Notes under the pieces: generated by a model
The model's database searches: none
What the model was told of the DNA's origin: nothing
What the model saw: only the letters and a program-made list of their open reading frames with translations
From: Gymnopilus junonius
Taxonomy: Eukaryota; Basidiomycota; Agaricomycetes; Agaricales; Galerinaceae
Length of the DNA: 64,000 nt
Reading direction: 5' to 3'
Assembly: GCA_015501075.1 (NCBI GenBank)
Contig: JADNYJ010000001.1
Span: 1,488,001 to 1,552,000, forward strand
In this document: piece by piece, positions 11,157-21,453 of the stretch
Position numbering within the stretch: position 1 is the first letter of the stretch
Layout: the number at the start of each line of letters is the position of its first letter
Made by a program: the position numbers and the translations under genes

Positions 11157-11288
11157 TTATCGCTTTTCTACTTTGTGTTCTGATATATAGCGCGCGTTCA
11201 CGGCAACGATGTGGTAACCGACAACAGTTATCATGGCGAGGATGCCGAGTGTGTTCGCCAAACTGTAGAGGGTTTGGTGAGAAATCAT
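11157..11288 (-). CDS. OST4: oligosaccharyltransferase small subunit Ost4
   Basis: A single 43-residue frame starting ATG ATT TCT at 11288 and ending TAA at 11157. Ost4 is a tiny one-pass ER membrane subunit of the oligosaccharyltransferase that transfers N-glycans; in yeast it holds Stt3 and Ost3/Ost6 together. The sequence begins MIS, then LYSLANTLGILAMITVVG and YHIVAVNAR, which matches the fungal Ost4 pattern: a short luminal start and one hydrophobic helix. It is a few residues longer than yeast Ost4 (36 residues). It is too short for ordinary ORF calling. The gene is divergent from the DUF7918 gene at 11692. The identification rests on recognising the whole protein by eye. Confidence 0.85.
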   Translation of the reverse strand: MISHQTLYSLANTLGILAMITVVGYHIVAVNARYISEHKVEKR

Positions 11289-11691
11289 GATTTCTGTTAT
11301 CAAGTCAGCAGCAGTCAGAGACAACAGGAATGATAATTTGACTCACCAAGCACTGATTGAGGTCTCTTTCAAGAGCGTAGCGACTCGAGTGACGACCACG
11401 TCTGCGATCTGACATAAGCCCTGTTACATAAGACGCCATTGCCTGACGTCGGCCAACGTCGGCCTCACAACTGTTGCCGCACTGCCTCCACTGAGCTTTG
11501 GGCAAAGCGAGCTCAAAGCGGCACCCTTGAGCTGGGCTACTTATCAGAGGTCTAGCCAGTAGACTCTCCCACTCCATTCCTTATTCTTTTTCGTTCTCTC
11601 TTTCCCTTTAATATTACCCTTTCTCGGGACGTATATTTACCCTTCCTAATATTCAACCCTGGACATCGCTCCGGGACCGACTTGGAGGACG

Positions 11692-12869
11692 ATGCCTCTT
11701 CAGATGCATGGTGTAGAGGCGTGGATAACGGTTGAAGACAATGTGAGGAAGGTGCGAGTGCAGGAGTATGCCCCTGAATTCGACGAGAAAGCAGGAATCG
11801 CAACATGTTGGATTAGCGGAGAACCTGGGCAGGTGCGTTTTTTTTCCTTTGACTCAATATCTCTCATCAATATGTTTTGCGTTGGTCATGGCTTATAACC
11901 ATGGCGTACTCACGTATGCGGGGTACGATCGATACTTCTTCCGTCTTCTTGGTCGTCGATCCGATCCCGATCATTATTATCGGTGCTAATTTCCCCCTAT
12001 TTTCTACTACAGACGTTCGCTATACGCTGGCGTGACCTATCGCATCCAGCGTCTATATACCAACGAGATAGTAGCGGCTTCGTTACCATGGACGGATACC
12101 AGCTTGGTGGACGAGTCCTTCGAGCTCGCAGCTACGCTCCGGCTATTTTTTCTCTCATCGCTACTTCGCCCACCTCATGTCTTCCTTTGACTTTCTCGGA
12201 CCTTCCACGGACGGCAGGTCGGTTTTACACAGCTTTTTTTGCTTCTTCCTCTATGTTAATCAAAGGTTCTTTGACGTCGGTTGCAGGTATTGGAGTTGAT
12301 TGGAAAACTCTTGGCACAATTTCCCTCGACATTCACGAAGTGCAAGTGGGTGAGGATAACCGACTACACGAAGGCTTTTCTAGCTATTACAGGCGGGACG
12401 AAGGTCGACCTCTATCGTCTGCTAAACCTTTCAGCTCGACAGAGGTCACCAGTGTTCAAAAAATTGCGACATTCGTGTTCAAATATCGGCCTTTAGGTAA
12501 GCTTATGCACCCTTTTGGAAGTATGTGGGATTTATTAATGTGGCGTCCATAGACGTACTGCGCCATCACCACATTGCCCCTCCTGCTATCGTGCCTTGGA
12601 AGTTGGACGCTCACGTTGGCGATAAACGGTTGGCTTGTGACTCTGATGAAGACGATGAAGTTACTCTTGTCGAGAGTCCAACAACACTCGGGTATCCCAG
12701 CAGTGGCGGCTCAGATTCGGATTCGTCACAGGTATATTTATTTTCTGATAATACTACTCCATTGAATCACATTGCTAATTCATTTCAGGACGATGTCTAC
12801 ATGTCGAGGTCCCGTCGGCCCTTAAAGGCTTCATATTACGGTCCACTGACAAAGCGAATTAGACTGTAA
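11692..12869 (+). CDS. DUF7918-domain protein
   Basis: Five exons (11692-11832, 12013-12217, 12287-12496, 12553-12731, 12789-12869) splice in frame to 271 residues. The N-terminal 170 residues carry the pattern I associate with basidiomycete DUF7918: GVEAWITVEDN, YAPEF, CWISGEPGQTFAIRW, then MDGYQLGGRVLRA and an immunoglobulin-like run of beta strands. A His/Pro-rich and acidic linker (CDSDEDDEVTLVESP) and a basic tail ending in KRIRL follow, so nuclear localisation is possible. The function is unknown. This is the intact member of an inverted pair with the broken copy at 1557-2310; intron positions agree between them. Confidence 0.8.
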
Positions 12870-13743
12870 TGGGACCGACCCTTCGAGCCGCTGCCCTCTG
12901 CTTTATTTCCTTGCCGCAAATGTATCTTAATCCCATGATCCCTCGGCAGCCTATGACTACTCGAACGATATGTTGAACATGCTCCCATGCTCATATGGCA
13001 TATCAACCGGCCTCTTTGTTGTTGTCATCCAATGTACCCTCCTCGTTATCTTTGCGCCGCCCCTCAATCCCCACTCCCGATCTCGTCGAAATTGCTGTCG
13101 CTCCTTCTTGAACTTTAATTCATACTCACAAAGAAGAACTCTCCTTCAACTGTCAAATCCATATGATTCTATTTACTCTTATGCTTTATCCTTTCCTGTC
13201 CTTGCTCGGTCTGGCTGTCTATTTGTTCTCTCTGTCACTACTAGTATTCTTGTACAAATTAGTTTTTACCGGATAAATACTTACTTACTCTTGTTATTTA
13301 TAATTCTAGTTACTCACTATTTTCTCTTCGTTTTTACTCACTCGTTACTATTTTTCTTGGAGAAGTGCCTTGATACAGAAAATGGAGTGTAAATCATATT
13401 CAAATCAATAGACGATGTTCGATCACCTATCTTTTTAGTACGTCTACGTGCATACAATTGGAAGGAAGCAGTTTCCTGTGATGGCCATAAATTATTGGGT
13501 GTAGATGTACAGTGAGTAATGTACATATATCGATATCAAAATACAAATAGGCACTCAGAATATAATAATTACGAGGACAAGGATATTCGTAAAAATAGGT
13601 GGGTATCACTTTATCAAATTATGCAAGAGCTCGACGAAGTAAAGGCCAAAAGCTAAACACTTCGATCCTGTCGAAGAATGAGCATCCAATTTATGATGTC
13701 AATATTTGTTCACTTACAGACCGTCCATGGACCATACATATTT
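12870..13743. other. intergenic, no gene seen
   Basis: 3' flanks of two convergent loci, T-rich with no supported ORF. ORFs at 12970-13392 are low-information hydrophobic frames and are not supported. Confidence 0.5.
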
Positions 13744-14470
13744 CTACTCTTCTCTCCCAGCTGCTTTCTTGGCCGCCAAATCTGCCTTGGTGTTCCACTC
13801 TCGTGGAATCTGCCAAAACATGACTTCGCATCCACGATGGCGCATCCATTCAATATTATAAATCAGCTCCTCCCACAAATCATTGTTCTTCAATGGCTTT
13901 CCTGCCGCCGTCCTCCATCTGCGCCCTTGCCATACTCTACACCATTGTGTGCATCCTTTAACGATGTATTCAGAGTCGGTGGCGATGACTACTTTATAGA
14001 ATCCTTCTCCCCATCAGACTCGTGCGCAGGGCAGTGATGACAGCGATGAGCTCCGCGCGATTCGAGGTTGCATCGGCCGGCTCGAGCTTTCCTGAACAGA
14101 TGCCCGAGGCGGCTGCGTTTGGAAGCGGGGGACTGTAGACATATGCATAACCGGCACGAGGAGGCCTGGCTGGTTGTTCACTGCCGTTTTCAAGGCACGC
14201 TCCGTCAGTCCGGATGAGCACCATGCTCCGGTCGCGGATGTGGATGTAGCGCATGCCCTGTGCCGTGCCACGGTTCCACTGAGGGGGGAACAACGCTTCG
14301 GGAGTCTTAAGCCTAGTGCATTCGTTCAGCAACGGCTCGTCTTGCTGATCTGGTATGAAATTCCAGGCCAGAGGCTGCGTGCGGTCGACAGGGTAGAAGG
14401 TGGGATTGAGCACGCGTTCGTTGACAAGATTAATTTCCGCCTGTTCTGCCTGAGATGGCTTCCTGTTCAT
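13744..14470 (-). pseudogene. RNase H-like protein, one frameshift
   Basis: RNase H cuts RNA in RNA:DNA hybrids. The first frame (14470 to about 14011) has a fungal N-terminal extension, then IRTDGACLENG, AGYAYVYSP and ATSNRAELIAVITALR. The second (about 14010-13744) continues with YKVVIATDSEY, KGCTQWCRVW, KNNDLWEELI, CEVMFWQIPREWNTKAD. All four acidic positions of the family (TDGAC, RAEL, TDSEY, KAD) are present, but the two halves are offset by one base at about 14011-14014, where one extra base seems inserted. It is paralogous to the intact copy at 18.4-19.0 kb. It could instead be a live gene with a sequencing error. Confidence 0.8.
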
Positions 14471-14774
14471 GGCGATTTGGTATTCCGCTTGGGAGAGTAT
14501 CTGATGTACTCGAGGGCTGTACTCGAGCTCTCTGAAGTAAGGATCCGGATCGGGGTGTGTCTCTTGACTGAAGGCAAGACCAGAGAAAATGGCACTGCCA
14601 GTGAAGAAAGCAACAAAGAACTTGAGTCAGCACTGGAATAAGTAGAAGGGCGGCGAAGACATACGGTGGATACTGATGCTGCGCTTGCATATCGGGAGCG
14701 AAATCAGCGACTATATGGGCACTTGGGGGCCGAGTGAAATGCTTTGGAAGGCTCTCGTTAACGGTAAGCCACAC

Positions 14775-15125
14775 TGAGAGTAATTCTTGAAAGCGCGAAT
14801 ATGACAGGGGCTCCCTAAGGGCACAAGTCGATTTAAATGGCCGGGTTTATGTAATCTTATCAGATCAATCGCTTACTCGAGTACATTTTCCAGAACACCC
14901 TGGTTGGTACTCCCTTTCTGTAGTTAACGCCAGGGTTTGCCAGAAATCCGCAGGCCTGCGTTTTTGAGGCCACTCATTCGCGTATTCACCAAATACTGAA
15001 GGCTTATGAAAATACTATGTTGTAGGCAGTGTCGTTCTGGGGGTGGCAGAAAAATCAACAATAAATGAAGTCCGTTCAATATTTGAACACGGAATCAAAC
15101 GCACCTTTGGGGTCATCTCCAGTTC
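14775..15125. other. intergenic, no gene seen
   Basis: No coding, repeat or RNA feature recognised. Confidence 0.4.
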
Positions 15126-15129
15126 CTCT

Positions 15130-15225
15130 CATAAATTTTTGTTTTTCAGCGGTTGACCGGCCTCAGTCTTCCAGCTGCGACCCTGCCATACTTGTACCAT
15201 TTCGTGCATCCTTGATCAGTCAAGG
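15130..15225 (-). pseudogene. RNase H relic
   Basis: About 95 bp read on the minus strand match the middle of the RNase H gene at 13.7 kb: GGATGCAC, ATGGTACAAGTATGGCAG and a segment translating to GQPLKNKNL. It has a one-base deletion and a stop where relatives read DLWEEL. No flanking RNase H sequence is recognisable. It is a third, dead copy. Confidence 0.6.
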
Positions 15226-15510
15226 CCATCATGTGCGAGGTGGTAAATGGTCCTATTAACGAGTCAGAACATCAGAAGAATTCCATCCCCTTCACCTTTT
15301 AATACTTATACTTTCTAGTCACTTTTGACCACTTATCCTTTTGGTACTTACACTTCAGACTCACTTTTTATCACTTGCACTTTGTAGACCACATATTTTA
15401 CTAACTATAGCCTTATCTTTCTGTTCTTTTATTACTTGTGTCACTTCGAGGGTCCCATAACGTTCTGCGGTGGGTAATAGCCGAAATCTACCAAGTCCAC
15501 TCATACGCAG

Positions 15511-15576
15511 TACTCGAGACTCGAACATGCGTTCCAATCAAAAAAGACAGCGCTGCTTACCATTGAGCTACAACGG
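15511..15576 (-). repeat. tRNA-like sequence with A and B boxes (degenerate)
   Basis: On the minus strand an A box (TAGCTCAATGGTA, 15570-15558) and a B box (ATGTTCGAGTC, 15528-15518) occur at tRNA-like spacing. The D stem is interrupted and no 7 bp acceptor stem can be paired, so it is not a working tRNA. It is more likely a tRNA pseudogene or the head of a tRNA-derived SINE. Confidence 0.45.
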
Positions 15577-15690
15577 CTTATATTTAAGGCGCACGTTGGT
15601 CACCTAAACCTGTGACCGCTATCATGAAGATCTAATCGGAACGGAAGGCTTGAAACTTCGACTCTCACCACCATCTTCACTCACCACCCC

Positions 15691-16447
15691 ATGCTTGGCA
15701 TGCCATGCCTGACCATCGAAGAACCCTCATCGGAGGTCATTGAGAGCTCCCAGCTTGAGGAAATAGAGGTGACGTCGTGTTCACATTAAATACTTACTAT
15801 CGCTAATGAACATTTTTTCAGTTGGCAATACCTTCGACACCCCTCAAAACGGTGCGCTCTCACTATGCTGAGACATGGGTTGCAACTGGCATGGCCCCAG
15901 AAACTTTTCGTCAGCCGACTGCCACCGTTCCGAACATCCCCAAGGTTGCGAGTGAGGAGCAAGCTGATGACCTTTCAGTAGTGAGTCCGTGCCACTTGCA
16001 TGCAATTTTTTCACTCACCGTTCTCTTCAGACCGAGTCCGAATCAACTATCATGCAATATCCTCATGAGCCTTTCCTACCCAGCCACAACAGACTCGAGG
16101 GATACTTGGAGTTCTATGAGAAGATCGAAAACCCCACCATCTGGGAACTCAATAGGCTCGAATACTTGTACAGGGTCAAAGCTGTGAGGGAGAAGCAGAA
16201 GGCTGAGCTGGAGAACACGCTGCCCACCCAGACTTCAAACACGCCGCCGTCTTCGCCTAAACTTTCACCGACAAAATCAGAGCTCTGCTCCCCTTCTTTG
16301 GAGTCTCTCCCTCCTTCAGAAGATCCGCTGGAGGCTCTCAATCTACCTGAAGACTTCATGGATACATGGCTTCGAGCATATGGCCTTACGCGAGCACATT
16401 TCTTTTTCCTTCCTCCCGATCCGCGACCCTCTCTCTCAAACCCATGA
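15691..16447 (+). CDS. unrecognised protein A of a gene pair
   Basis: Three exons (15691-15768, 15822-15980, 16031-16447) join in frame to 217 residues. The N-terminus starts MLGMPCLTIEEPSSEVIESS and is acidic. A middle helix-prone segment (GYLEFYEKIENPTIWELNR) is followed by charged KAVREKQKAELEN, a Ser/Pro-rich linker and a short C-terminal motif (EDFMDTWLRAYGLTRAHFFFL). I do not recognise the family. It lies 135 bp upstream of, and on the same strand as, the next gene, and both are enclosed by RNase H copies. The first donor (GTGACG) is weaker than the others, so the N-terminus is the least certain part. Confidence 0.6.
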
Positions 16448-16582
16448 CTTTATTTGTATGCTGCACTACGCAAGCTGAAAGCCGACTTTGATGCATCTGT
16501 CATTAGTCGGGATAAGTCTTACTCTCGAGTGTGTAATCCGTCTTATTTTCCATTGCTTGCAAACTAATCTACTTGAACTTGA

Positions 16583-17984
16583 ATGAGTCAGTTTCTTCAG
16601 CTGGCATGTAGTCTCTCACGACCCATGCTTCCTTTGATAGACGATGACAATGAAGCTCTCGGCGGAATCAGTGATAACGAAGGTGAGCTCGGAGAACGAG
16701 CAGGCATTGTTGAAGATGTCAAGGCTTCTACTGCTCACCCGGTGCGTCATTTATCACACTTGCCTAGTATCTTATTGATTCATTCAACTCTCTGTAGTCC
16801 CTCGCTGTCGTTCAACCAACAAAGTCAGTTCCGGAGTTCATCCCTCCGGAGACCATCTCATCGGCCGAAATCAAGAAAAAGCAGGACATTCGTATCAACC
16901 ATCTCCCCGTGGACATTCGTCAGTCCTTTCAAGAGGACCTGACCCTGCGCCTCATTGAGATGTATGGCATCGAGCGGCCATGGTCAGTCAACCTCCCTGA
17001 TTCAAGGATCATCGACCTGTTCAAGCAAGTCTTTCCCCGGCACAGTGCTTTTGCAGATAGCGCCCAGGGAAAAAAAATTATTCTTAAGAAGGTACGTAAA
17101 TCATTTTTTAATTACTCATGTTTTCTACTCATATATACAATAGGCTGATGATGCTTTGACGACATGGCGCAACAAGATCGGCCAGACGACAATCACCTAC
17201 ATGGAGAACAACTTCATCCAGGAATTACCTGATACGTCGCCGGAATATATCAGTGCGTGGTGCCACTGGGCTCTCGATGGCGATTTCAAGTCTCATCCTT
17301 TCTACTACAAGGAGTATCTGGATCCTGGTGCTGAGGGCAACGAGGGCAATGAGAAGCCACTTAAACTGGTCTGTGGTGCTCGTTCTTCTATTTACTAAGC
17401 TGACGACATCTTTCTAGAACATATTTTGTCATAGTATCATTGCTTGCGCACTTGGATATCACCTCGGCCGCCTTCTTCCTATTCCCACTCATCTGAAATC
17501 AGCCCAACTGCCGTCCGGAGCGCTAATCACGGCCATTCAATCTGTGAGTGTGGTTGCTAAGCTTTTGGCAAGGGTTGACACTGATGACATGTTTTTCTAG
17601 GCTTATCGTGCAATCGCCCGCTGGAGCTCAGGCACCTACATCACACCTGGTCACCCATTCTCTGATTTCTCGGGTGACAACTGGGGTGACAGCGACAAGC
17701 ATAATCCATCGGATTTTCCTGCTATGCTTCCAAAATACACCGTCCAAGGGAAGAAGCCGACGAGGGAGATCGAGCATGTCGTGCAAAAGCTGTCCCGGCA
17801 ACAGTGGGAGGATATTTTAGCTGAAGCTCGTCAGTTTGCCAACGCGAAGGGAAAGAAGAGGGCGAGGTCGTCGTCAGGGGATAACACCACTTCGGAAGCT
17901 GCTATTGTCAAGCCAGAAGAGGAATCGGATTTCGAGATTGAGGATGATGCCATGGACGCTACTGGGAGTACTAATGAAGGATAA
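16583..17984 (+). CDS. unrecognised protein B of a gene pair (DUF6532-like C-terminal half?)
   Basis: Five exons (16583-16741, 16798-17091, 17144-17368, 17418-17543, 17601-17984) join in frame to 395 residues. An acidic N-terminal region is followed from about residue 90 by an alpha-helical domain (DIRQSFQEDLTLRLIEMYG, TWRNKIGQTTITYM, HPFYYKEYLDPG, IPTHLKSAQLPSGALITAI, YRAIARWSSGTYITPGHPF, FSGDNWGD). A Lys/Arg- and Glu/Asp-rich tail resembles a nuclear signal (KGKKRARSSSGD). The layout of the second half recalls fungal DUF6532 proteins, but the match is loose. The third donor (GTCTGT) is atypical. The function is unknown. The neighbouring RNase H copies hint at a mobile or expanding locus. 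Confidence 0.65.
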
Positions 17985-18395
17985 ATCGTCCCTGTGTAGT
18001 AGATCCCGCCAAATGGCATTCATTTTTCTCGATCCTGATGTCACTTATGAGAAGTGTACCACCGTCTTTTGAAAAGCTGTCTTTAACCCTTTTAGGTCAC
18101 TTTTAGCCTTGCAAAACCACCAAACCCCTTTCACAAGCAATCGAGATCTTCTTTTTGAAAGTGTCCAGTGGTTTCACACTTTCGCCCTTTTCAGCACTTG
18201 TGAAAGTGTTGCAAGTGCCGAAAGCATGGGTTGTATTTCTTCTGATGAATTAGAATCCGGAGAGTCGAGCGGGAATGATAAGAAGGCACAAATGAATAAA
18301 TTCCGATCATAGATATTTGATCCGTCGTCGATCGGCCCCCTGCCATCCCCGCAAAGGAAGCTATTGAACAGTAAGTTTAGCTTTAATACGGGATT
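17985..18395. other. intergenic with short self-complementary segment
   Basis: Around 18150-18225, GAAAGTGT and CACACTTTC recur as short inverted repeats. No gene seen. Confidence 0.35.
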
Positions 18396-19010
18396 CTATG
18401 TTACAGTAAGGTAACCTATATAGACTGATCTCGAGGCGGAGGATTGGATATCAGCTGCTGCAGCCGCCCTTTTAGCCGCTGCATCAGCTTTGGAATTCCA
18501 CTCGCGAGGAATTTTCCAAAACATGACTTCGCAGAACTTGTGGCCTAGAATTTCATCGATCAAACTATCCCACAAGTCCTTATTTTTGACGGGTTCCCCA
18601 GACGAAGTCCTCCATCCTCGCATTGCCCACTCTCTGCACCATTCTGTGCTCCCTTTCACCACGTACTCTGAGTCTGTCGCTATCACGAGCTTGTCGCAAT
18701 CAATGTCCCATTCCTTGGAATATTTGAGGGCTTCAATGACGGCGATGAGTTCGGCACGGTTGGACGTCGCGTTTTCTGGTTCCAGTGTTATCTCCTTAAT
18801 GCCCGAGTCGGCCATCTTCGGAGGGCCGTAGACAAAAGCTGCTCCTGCACGCGGAATGCGTCCTCCTTGTCCCCCGTTATCGAGACATGCGCCGTCTGTT
18901 TGGATGAGCATTATTCGATAATTATCGATGTGGCAGTAACGCCAACCAGTGCTTCTCGACATTTCAGGGAACAGTGGTTCAGGACTTTGCTTGCGCCTAC
19001 ATAACTCCAT
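18396..19010 (-). CDS. RNase H-like protein, intact
   Basis: The start is placed at ATG 19010; the open frame runs on to 19052 without another ATG, so an upstream exon is possible. The domain has LIQTDGACLDNGG, AGAAFVYGP, NATSNRAELIAVIEALK, LVIATDSEYVVKGSTEW, EVMFWKIPREWNSKADAAAK. All four catalytic acidic positions (D, E, D, D) are retained. The last 20 residues (SSASRSVYIGYLTVT) are not typical of the family and may be read-through of a missed 3' intron. The protein would degrade RNA in RNA:DNA hybrids. No signal peptide is seen. It is a paralog of the frameshifted copy at 13.7 kb. Confidence 0.8.
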   Translation of the reverse strand: MELCRRKQSPEPLFPEMSRSTGWRYCHIDNYRIMLIQTDGACLDNGGQGGRIPRAGAAFVYGPPKMADSGIKEITLEPENATSNRAELIAVIEALKYSKEWDIDCDKLVIATDSEYVVKGSTEWCREWAMRGWRTSSGEPVKNKDLWDSLIDEILGHKFCEVMFWKIPREWNSKADAAAKRAAAAADIQSSASRSVYIGYLTVT

Positions 19011-19052
19011 GTCCGAGGAGCTTACTGTCAAACAGCGAAAGGCGGGAGGCAC

Positions 19053-20699
19053 CGTTCTCCAACTTAATATTTTTCCATGGCAAGTCAGCGCTCACGGATT
19101 CTGCTCAAAAAAATATCAAAGCCTACTTACTCAGATTTGGGGGCCATCTTGCCTACGTGCGCGCTGTCCTGAAGGGACCAGTAAGCATGAAGCGTATCTA
19201 TGTAAAGGAAAAATGCAGGAAATTTTTATGAGATGAGTCACTGAATTTTTTTTTTGAATCGACAATGCCGAGCGGAAAGAACTTTGCCGTGTTGTAGGTC
19301 CCGATCACCTTAAGTATATTTGATCCGCCATTAATCGGAGGAAATGGATCATGGGTTGGTACATAAAATATTTACATAGGTTCGGCTCAGTAGGGAAGCA
19401 ATAGAGAATATATTGTACAAAGAGATAAAATTCAAATGCCAGGGCGAATAAAAAAAATGATGAAACCAACGTTGTATTCAACTGCTTCCGGAGATTGGAC
19501 ATTTCTAAGCGGCGGAGAAATCAGTAGCTGGCTCAAGCATGAAAGAAGAAACCTTTCGCTTTTGGCAGATTGAGCAAAGTAGGGCTAATTAAAAGGTTGG
19601 ATACTCACTGCTGTATCAATCACAAGAAAGTAACGTAAAAATAACAGAAAAACGTTAAGGGCAATATACACCGATCCAGCAGTGGAATCATTGGTATAAT
19701 AACCTCCAAACTCCTCCACCTCACAGAAGAGAAATACGGAATATAAAGTCTAGTTGTATGACTTAGGGACCTTTCTGGAGATTGATCTACTGTCCAGTGA
19801 TTCATCGGAAGACTCTGGTCTTAGTAAAATTTTGTAGTAGGCTGACTAGTAATCCCAGAACAGGCTCCTCGATGCACTTTATATATGTAGATAAATATTA
19901 TGCTCTGTAGCTTTACAAGTGTGGTACTCCTCGAATACACATACTTCAATACCAAAATTTATTAGCGCCCCGACTTCTGGCCTGGTGAGCCTATCGGCTA
20001 AGAGTCTTCAACTGAATCAGCACTGCCATCAGTCGACTTATTAGCTTATTCGCCAGGAACGCTTCACACGCCACGTTAACCCTTCCGCACCCTGCAACGT
20101 CAAAGCGGGACTAAAAGTACATTTTGTTCATTTTCTTAATACTCGTACATACACTTGTGTCGTTCACTAAAACTGGGGCCTACTGTACTTCGGGCCGGGT
20201 GCTACTTTTGGTTTACATCCGAACTACAGCCGATAATAAGAGACTAGGGCGCAGGGCAGGAGAGAGAGAGAAAGAAGGAGGTTCTAAAGATACCCCCAAT
20301 TACGATGTGGGAAGGGAGAGATCCAACATACTTCGCTCCCGAGTCAGGAGCTTCTATAACATAACCCACACCGCATAGATAGTTGACGGAGCAGAAGTCG
20401 GGGAGATTACTGAATAAGTCAAATGATAAGATATGTTTTGCTTGTTCGTTAAGCTTCGTCACCCGTCATGGCGTGCGACGGGGATGAGAGATCATCCTAG
20501 AGCGTGTGGAACGTTCGTCACACGAGGTACGAAAGGCGGGTGCTGACAGAAAAAGGGCATTCGAAGGGGGGTCAGATGGTCTGAGAATGGTCTGAGAACA
20601 CAAATGTATCTTCTTGTGGCGACAGCTCTCCTTGAAATGAACAGGAGGAGAGTATGGAGGAAGGTTATGAGTACCCCCCAGGTGACTGGGGGAGCGGGG
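19053..20699. other. long gene-free stretch
   Basis: 1.6 kb without a convincing gene. A phrase ATATTTGATCCG at about 18313 recurs with changes near 19317. No tRNA, LTR or terminal repeat found. Confidence 0.45.
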
Positions 20700-21453
20700 C
20701 TACGCAACGTTAAGCTCCCAGATTTCCGGGCCACTCAACGTTCCAGACAGCCCCAGGAATCGAGTGTTTCCCATGAGAAGGTCGATTTTCTTGATGCCCT
20801 TCCTCTCTTCCAGCATCCTGTCTTCCGGATCGCGGAGGCGCGCGCAGCGAGTATAGTACGCTACGTCGACAGTTTGTCGGGTTTCTCCGTCTGGCAGTTC
20901 GGCGTACTCCATGGGGTGGATCGCCAGTCGCAGCTCGCGGTAGAGTTTGGCTAGGACGTCGCTGACGGATACGTATGCGCCCGCGATGGGCGTTGAAGGG
21001 AGAACCTCGATGTGGAACTTGAGGAACGGATGCGAGATGAGGAGGGAGGACATGGGAGGTGATGTGGCAGGTTCGGAGAAAGCTTGGACGGGGTAATTAT
21101 GTTCGATGTTGGTGGGTGGTAACGTAAGGTCGTAATGAACGGCAGGATCGGTGTAGGGTGCATAGGCGAGGATGAAGTGAATCTGCACTTGCTCGGGAGA
21201 TGGAATGACTACGTCTGGGTAGAGCTCGACTTGTTTCGAGTATGGTGTACGTGGATAAACCTTGGGCTCGTATTCTTCATCTTCTTCTGGCGGAGGGGTG
21301 AGAAGATCTGGAGAAGCTGATGAGGGCAATGAAGAGATCGTCAGAGAGGGTGAAGATGACTGCGAGCTCGGCTCGTAAATCGTGTTCGTCGAGGCAAAAT
21401 GGACGGCTTCACATAGTTGTTGGCGGTTGGATAGAGAGATGAGTGAACAGGTC
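20700..21453 (-). CDS. DUF6699-domain protein (5' end unresolved)
   Basis: The last exon is open from an acceptor at about 21453 (CCCTTAG then ACC TGT TCA) to TAG at 20700. It begins SLSNRQQLCEAVHFASTN and a Ser-rich stretch, then PDLLTPPPEEDEEYEP. The C-terminal domain (VQIHFILAY, PAVHYDLTLPP, HPFLKFHIEVLPS, YVSVSDVLAKLYRELRL, TRFLGLS, IWELNVA) fits the fungal DUF6699 pattern: an N-terminal strand, 'ltI.h..lp.....V.DVL..iy..Lr', and a terminal W-x-L. The function is unknown. No ATG lies in this exon before the domain, so at least one 5' exon is missing. ATG at 22347-22345 followed by a GTGAGT donor near 22290 is one candidate. Confidence 0.7.

Noticed and set aside
14174..14641. 155-codon plus-strand ORF
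   Set aside because: Antisense to the RNase H gene, whose catalytic motifs are unmistakable.
15511..15576. Functional tRNA gene
   Set aside because: Pol III boxes are present but neither the acceptor stem nor a proper D stem can be paired.
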